Origin: Agrostemma githago
Lineage: Eukaryota > Streptophyta > Magnoliopsida > Caryophyllales > Caryophyllaceae
Assembly (NCBI GenBank): GCA_958450325.1
Contig: OY288251.1
Coordinates: 66,295,666 to 66,359,665, forward strand
DNA length: 64,000 nt
Direction of reading: 5' to 3'
Made by a program: the position numbers and the translations under genes. Position 1 is the stretch's first letter. The number at the start of each line of letters is the position of its first letter. The notes below the pieces were generated by a model. The model had not been told where the DNA came from, did not search any database, and saw only the letters and a program-made list of their open reading frames with translations. Of the stretch, positions 58,601 to 64,000 are shown piece after piece.

Positions 58601-61600
58601 CCTATGTAGCTAATATGCCGTCATGTAAAAAATCAATACGTGACGGCATATTAGCTACCCTAAAGTCGTAGAAGTCATGACAGAACTAAACAGAGATAAG
58701 CTCAACATAAGTGACTATAACAACAAAAACAAATATGTGTCTCAAATATTTCCAACTGCGGTGAAGTAAGGTGAGTTGGGCCTAGGAAGGTTTTCCCTGG
58801 TTTGAAACAATACAGCAACTATCAATATAAGCAAAGGTTTTGAGAGTCATTAAAGGACCCTCAAGATCTGTTGTACAGGAAAGCCATAGGCCCATAGTGG
58901 TGTCCAGATCAGAAAAACAGGTTGTGTACTAAAACAGCTGGAAAAGGATACAATCTATCAGCTTTAGAAATTAATGCTAGCTTACTGTTATCTTAAACAC
59001 TCGCATCAGCTATTCCATATTCGTCTGCTTTCATGATCATGCCTAACAGGTATCTGAGACCTAAATCATCTTTGAATTTAACAGACCTGATATTAGATAG
59101 GGTACATAAACTTTAGGGTGGAGTTGGTCCCTTTTCGATATTACACTTGGGTCATTACACCCATTGGGACCAACGTTTAAAGGTCAATTCGGTGGCCACG
59201 AGTATGCGGACGCATTTATGGCATAACGGCTCAGATCTAACCTGACGACCAATTCTTGGATCAAGTCTTAAAGTTTCAACCAAATCATAGCCAAGGTGGT
59301 TTTATCTCAATTAAGTTTGGTATCATCCTGCAGCAGCTAACTCAATATCTTGACATCTACTCACATATGTTTAATAATAACACAAACATAACATGGAGGT
59401 CCAAAGGGCACATGCAACTAAGAAACTAGAAGAACAAGCAGGAAAAACACACAAAACAAAAAAAAAAAAAAAAATACTCCCTCCCCTCCACAATGATCTT
59501 CCCACTTTAATATGGCACCTGGATTAAGAAATGGATAATGAAAGGTGATAAATTGTTTGGTGGGGTTCAAGATGTCAAATCACAAAAAGTAACCAATAGG
59601 AAGAGAGTATAATGGATTAATAAGGAAAGTTTTGAAGTGGGAAAATCTTAGTGGAGTTTCCTTTTAAGGAAAGTGGGAAGATCTTAGTGGTGGGGAGGGA
59701 GTAACAATTTATGTAACAAGATATTCAGGCATTTGAGGAAAACCTGTTAAATCAAGAGAAAAGGATATCTTCTTCGGCTTCAAGCATTTCTTCACAAGCA
59801 ATGCAGTGCCGGCATACTTTGTGTCTGAAAGAGACCACCAAACACGGTAACTTCCAAATGGAGGACTTGAGAGAGCACGCATCAGTACCTAAATAATATG
59901 TGTTGAACAATGAAATACTTGGGTATCAAATTCAGTCTTGGCTGTGTTAAGGTTACTTGACAATTCACTTTGATTGCGTGTCCACTTTTACATTCCAACA
60001 AGATACCACACTTTGTTTTAGGCCAAAAACAAACAAATATTTTCACAAAAAAAATTGTCCAATATGCCAACATTGTGCCACATAGCTCACATCCAACTCT
60101 AACCACTGAGTCGTAGAATCCTAGTTTATCATGAAACAGTGAATGGACTAAAAGCATGTAAAATACTTGGTAATAGTTATAATCTAAGCTTACTTACCGA
60201 ACCTTTACCTTTGTTTAGATGGAGGGATTTGGAAGGAAATTAAGGGACCAGATTCTTTTCCTACAAATCAAATTCAAATCCCTTCATCTCCCTTTCCTCC
60301 TCCCTCCTCGTGCATCTAAACAATGCACCAGTTCGGAGGGGAAGGGGATAGGGAGATGGGGAAAAGGTGTCGAGAGAGAAGAACAAAGTTGTACTGACAA
60401 CAAACCTACCATAACCGCCATCAAGTTAATGAAGAAAAAACAAATGTTCATGAATCACAAACACTATCACATGACTTCAGTTCACAGATCGCAATAAGAG
60501 AGTTCACATACAGAAGTCATAACCAAGAACAGCTTCCTATGTGCATTTGTTAAGATTACACAGTATATCAAGAAGTTGTAAGGGATCATTCTCACCTGTT
60601 TTTCATCCCGTGCAGCATTTGTATCATCTTTAAGCTCGCCTTGGTTTTTTGGTGCACCCTTGGAACCAGCAGCAGGCATTCTTACTTCCTACCACAAATA
60701 ACCTATCTGGTAACATTCCCCAAAAAAGTTTCCAAAGCATTTTACCATCTCCCAATCATTCATAGGAAGGGGACTTTCTAAAGGAATATACCAGCAACAT
60801 GCAAAGGCATCAACTAACCAAAACAACATCGTATAAACACATTTTCCAGGTCCATCACTGACAAATAACTGTAAGCATCCCAGCAAAAACAAAGAGAATG
60901 AGGAACGAACACACCAAATACTGGTAGAAGACAGCAAACAGCAACCAAATTCAGCTACTCCAACAACCACAGAAAGAAATCAACATGCAAAAGCCGGAAT
61001 TCCACCAAATGATCTAGCATGATACAATGTTGTACCACACAGAAAATCCCAAATCACAGACTAATCAAATCAAACTTTACCCTAAATATTTAACCAACCC
61101 ACAAAGTGAAAAACCCTTACAAACCAAAATCATATAAACCCCATCATAAAAGACACAAAATTTAGCAAATTAAACAACGGTTTTTCTAAAAGGTGTCCAC
61201 TGGACACACGTTAATATGCTTATTAGGGAAGGAATCGCAATGATATTATCACGATAAATTGGAAACTCATATTTACCATACTTAGGCAACGTAATTGCGA
61301 TTTCTTACTTAATACTGTAAGCATATTGAGTTAGAAAAACGGATTAAACAAATACCCACATAATGAAATGAACCCAAAATTGCATAATGTGAAGAGTATT
61401 GAAGTTTATAGAGTGGAGTATTTTACAAGTATGATGATGATTATACCTGTATAGCAATGATGTCAGGATCATGGGAAGTAACAAACTTGGAGAAATCGGG
61501 CCAGTTGTTTTTGGCACGGAGAAGTAAGCTGTTAGCATTCCATGTTAAGAACTTCAAGGGGTCTTGATTATCACCATTAATGTCAGTGTCACTAACTTCA

Positions 61601-61692
61601 TTTGGGTTTTCAGGTGTGTTGGTGGTGGAGATAGCTGGCTTTTTGGCAGAACCATCTTTCTCTATTGGTTGGAAAAATCGCTTCAGTGACAT
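55665..61692 (-). CDS. APE1L: Apurinic/apyrimidinic endonuclease, APE1L (exonuclease III family)
   Basis: Nine exons on the minus strand: 61692-61447, 60688-60596, 59888-59744, 58569-58368, 57834-57756, 57371-57310, 56331-56245, 56137-56034 and 55750-55665, giving 367 aa (Arabidopsis APE1L is about 364). The fold's motifs are all visible: LTWNANS (49-55), IAIQEVRMP with Glu83, LNTYVPN (182-188), CGDLN with Asp225 and Asn227, RIDYFLVSE, and GSDHCPV with the catalytic Asp345-His346 pair. The N-terminus MSLKRFFQPI resembles the MKRFF start of the Arabidopsis protein, hence the chosen start. The enzyme incises abasic sites and processes 3' blocked ends in base-excision repair; in Arabidopsis it acts with APE2 and in seed viability and DNA-demethylation repair. 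An in-frame upstream ATG at 61761 would add 23 Lys/Arg/Glu-rich residues. Introns hold a Stowaway MITE and a short palindrome. Confidence 0.96.
58606..58658. repeat. Perfect 18-bp palindromic arms in APE1L intron 3
   Basis: GTAGCTAATATGCCGTCA (58606-58623) and its exact complement TGACGGCATATTAGCTAC (58641-58658), 17-base spacer. It begins 37 bp upstream, in gene sense, of exon 4. Confidence 0.9.
59477..59701. mobile_element. Stowaway-type MITE in APE1L intron 3
   Basis: 225 bp. Ends CTCCCTCCCCTCCAC and (complement) CTCCCTCCCCACCAC, TA on both sides. The interior also pairs (GATCTTCCCACTTT with AAGTGGGAAGATC). Confidence 0.85.
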
Positions 61693-61750
61693 CTCTTCCT
61701 TCTTCCTTCTTCCTTCTTCCTTCTTCCTTCTTCCTCTTTTGTTTTTGCTT
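61693..61750 (-). repeat. Purine-rich 7-bp tandem repeat at the APE1L start
   Basis: The minus strand carries GGAAGAA-type units just before the start codon. It remains open in frame with APE1L and would encode a KKEEGRRKKEE-like stretch if the upstream ATG were used. Confidence 0.8.
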
Positions 61751-63360
61751 TCTCTTCTCAATGTGATCGATGATTTTAGGATTTGAAGTTCATATACTCA
61801 TTCATATCTCGGCTTTGGTGTTTCAGTGTTTGGTTAGTTGTAGGCCCTCCATCAATTTCTTTGCTCTCGATATTTGTACTACCCCTGCAGAAGGCACGGG
61901 TGTTCATCTATTCAAATCCGGGTTGGATCGGATTGATCCGTGGATCGACAACCTTAAAATCCTAAACTCGTGGATCGGACCAGTTAATAAAGAAACTCGG
62001 ATCAGGCTTTCTTAAGATCGAACCGGATCATAAAAATACACTAATTTTTTTTTTAAGTGTGGACCGGTCACCAAGTTTTTGACGACCCGCAGACCGAACC
62101 GGTATGTGTCCCAGTCCGGGCCACTTTTTGAACAGCTCTTACCAAAGGTATATTACCCTAACAATCATGTATCCTGGACAACTAGGTTATGAGTTCCTCA
62201 TATAGTCATATTGTACTACAACTAATACGCGCTTCTTTGAACAAAAAAATACGAAATTACTTCTTCCTAACGAGCCTTTATTCAATTATAAAGAATTTTA
62301 CTATGATTTTCCCATAATATCCTATGAACTTTATCTTTGACATTGAGATTCATTTACGTTTCTTTTGTTTTACTCAATCAATTTAGATAATTGATCGCTT
62401 CTGAATTCAATTATGATTCTAATTCAATTACTAATGACATAAAATTGATTATTTTTTTACCAATTTATTTTATTTATTGTATTATTATTGTTTAAATAAA
62501 ATAATTTAAAAAAAAGGAAAAAACCCTAACCTCCATGACCCACCCCTTCCTTCCCTTCCCCAACTCCTTGCTGCTCCCTCCCTCCCTCCCTTCTCCGACT
62601 GCCACCCATGACCCACCCCAAACCACCCTCACATCTACCCAAATCGACCACCCCCACCCACCCAGACTCGATCCGACCCCAACCCATCCATCCACTGCCT
62701 AGACCGACGCCACCCCACCACCCGACCCAGACCGACCCCGACCCGACCAACCCTGCACCGCTGACCCGACCCCAGTCATCCCATCCACCCCAGCCATCGA
62801 CCCTTGATCCCGGACGGTTTCGATGTTTTTGGTGATTTATGGGTGGTTGAATTTTTTGAGATTCATCGAGAGAAAAACAAAAAAATTATGATGGGTGAAA
62901 TTACAGGGATATTTCGGTAAAATGTCGTTAGGATTGAGCAAAGACTCGTTAGGAAAAAGCACGACCCAAAAAATATTGTTCCACACTTTCACATTCATCG
63001 TAGAATACGAATACAATTTTGCAAATCAGTTAACCTCCAAATCAGTTGGCTACTTTCTCGGTCAACGAAGCGCGGGCTACTTTGGAATAGGGTTATTGGC
63101 TCCCCTTCCAATTGTTTGTTGGGGGATTTAAAATAAAGTTAGAGACCTCGTGGATTCTAACTTTATCTCAACACCTTTAAATTTCATTGGTCATCCTCGT
63201 CTTTTCCATTGATTCAAATTTCATTTCTTCTTACTTAAAAATTAGATGAATCATTTTCAAAAAAAATGAAATAAATTAGTTTCAAAAATCATGGATTTAG
63301 AATCTCATATTAGCATGGGTTCCGATGGATTCCGAATCTATTTTATTTTTATTTTTTTGA
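61751..63360. other. Intergenic region with a hAT-like MITE and a C-rich tract
   Basis: About 61898-62139 looks like a second CCGG-rich hAT-type MITE (GGGTGTTCATCTATTCAAAT at the left, CTTTTTGAACAGCTCTT at the right), without a confirmed target duplication. 62540-62810 is a C-rich, CCACCC/CGACCC low-complexity tract whose Pro/His/Thr-rich frames are not convincing genes. The rest is AT-rich and empty. Confidence 0.4.
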
Positions 63361-63377
63361 GGGGAAACGTAGTAGCC

Positions 63378-64000
63378 TTAGATTAAATCAATCTCCGCCA
63401 ATTCGAGGAGACCTGGCGGAAACTCCGAATTACAAATAAGTTCATCACCCACAGACCGACTCATCCGAGCAGCCAAATGGGCGACAACATTGCCACTACG
63501 TCTCACATGAATACACTTACTACGCGAGAAAAGACGCAACAAAACCGCAATACTATCAAAACAAAGTCCGATCGGGCTCCTGATCACCGACTTTCGATTA
63601 ACAGCCTTAACAAGCAACAGGGCATCACTTTCCACGCACACGCTTTCGTCCCGAAACTCCTGCATATTTTGCAACCCAAAACACATAGCATGGGCCTCAG
63701 CCATTTCCACCGTCCACCTTGCTCGCACCCTAGTATACCCCGCCTTCACCACCCCTCCATTAGCGTCTCTGACAACGAAGCCCATCCCCACCTCATCATT
63801 CCCAAGCATAGTAGCGTCTGTGTTAAGCTTAAGCCACCCAATGTCCGGGCTCTGCCACCTCTCCGGTCCCCCCACCATCCGTCTGAACAGGCCCACATAC
63901 CAGGCCCTGGTACATAGTATATTCCTGTACAAGACGTTCCAGACCAACCTTGACAACATGCAGCGGGATTTGATTTTCCTGAAACACGACCGAGTTTCGC
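63378..64000 (-). pseudogene. LINE-derived RNase H domain (RVT_3 type), runs off the window
   Basis: A minus-strand frame open from the window edge to a stop at 63378, about 207 codons. It contains W-L-K-L-N-T-D-A-T (first catalytic Asp), GMGFVVRDANGG, EMAEAHAMCFGL (Glu), VCVESDALLLVKAV (Asp) and the closing HVRRSGNVVAHLAARMSRS, the standard order of the RNase H domain at the end of plant L1 LINE ORF2 and of related solo proteins. The last Asp position is His (AHLAA), as often in this family. The upstream reverse transcriptase would lie beyond 64000. The frame is intact here, so it is either a recent LINE or a free-standing RNase H-like gene; I favour LINE. Confidence 0.8.

Noticed and set aside
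62608..62835. Pro/His/Thr-rich 75-aa frame and Gly/Trp-rich antisense frames
   Set aside because: Low-complexity C-rich tract; all frames are open for compositional reasons.

Overview
This is nuclear DNA of a flowering plant, almost certainly a core eudicot. Spliced genes with GT-AG introns encode plant-specific families (an RLCK VI kinase, a Bruno-like RNA-binding protein, an AIRP2-type RING ligase, a plant GDSL esterase and APE1L). Between them lie plant transposons of most orders. The many Stowaway-type TACTCCCTCCG ends would fit a Caryophyllales species, but that is a weak guess.

The left part (1-28146) is nested transposons with no intact host gene. Positions 1-10181 hold a minus-strand, gag-only LTR element of the Ty3/gypsy Tat/Ogre type (2.57-kb LTRs, tRNA-Arg primer site). 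It abuts fragments of a galacturonosyltransferase gene and an ALDH7B gene (10182-11477). A copia element (11483-19183, TSD ctttt) with decayed coding sequence but very similar LTRs interrupts the same unit. The right end of that unit (19480-19846) looks like a CACTA terminus, so the fragments may be CACTA cargo. Next come an array of about 15 diverged units carrying snRNA-promoter-like USE and TATA motifs (19850-22110), a Helitron-like 3' end (22238), an LTR remnant, and a long-TIR foldback MULE (24541-28136, 10-bp TSD) split by a solo LTR of the first element's family.

The right part (28147-64000) is gene-bearing. Kinase: + strand, 29849-31439, 4 exons, 435 aa. BRN1/BRN2-like gene: - strand, 38194-32443, 9 exons, 440 aa. 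After a repeat-rich gap (LINE reverse-transcriptase fragment, MITEs, and a tRNA-derived SINE split by a hAT MITE) come the RING ligase (+, 46485-51469, 5 exons, 252 aa), the GDSL esterase (-, 53179-51956, 2 exons, 378 aa) and APE1L (-, 61692-55665, 9 exons, 367 aa). A LINE RNase H domain runs off the right edge on the minus strand. For all five host genes the spliced reading frame can be followed from start to stop without a break.

The genes act in separate pathways: ROP-linked kinase signalling, mRNA control of flowering, ubiquitination, lipid/ester hydrolysis and base-excision repair. The GDSL and APE1L genes match Arabidopsis genes that lie close together (At3g48460, At3g48425), so they probably form a conserved block. 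Exon boundaries were set by hand from splice sites, frame and remembered family sequences; no alignment was run.
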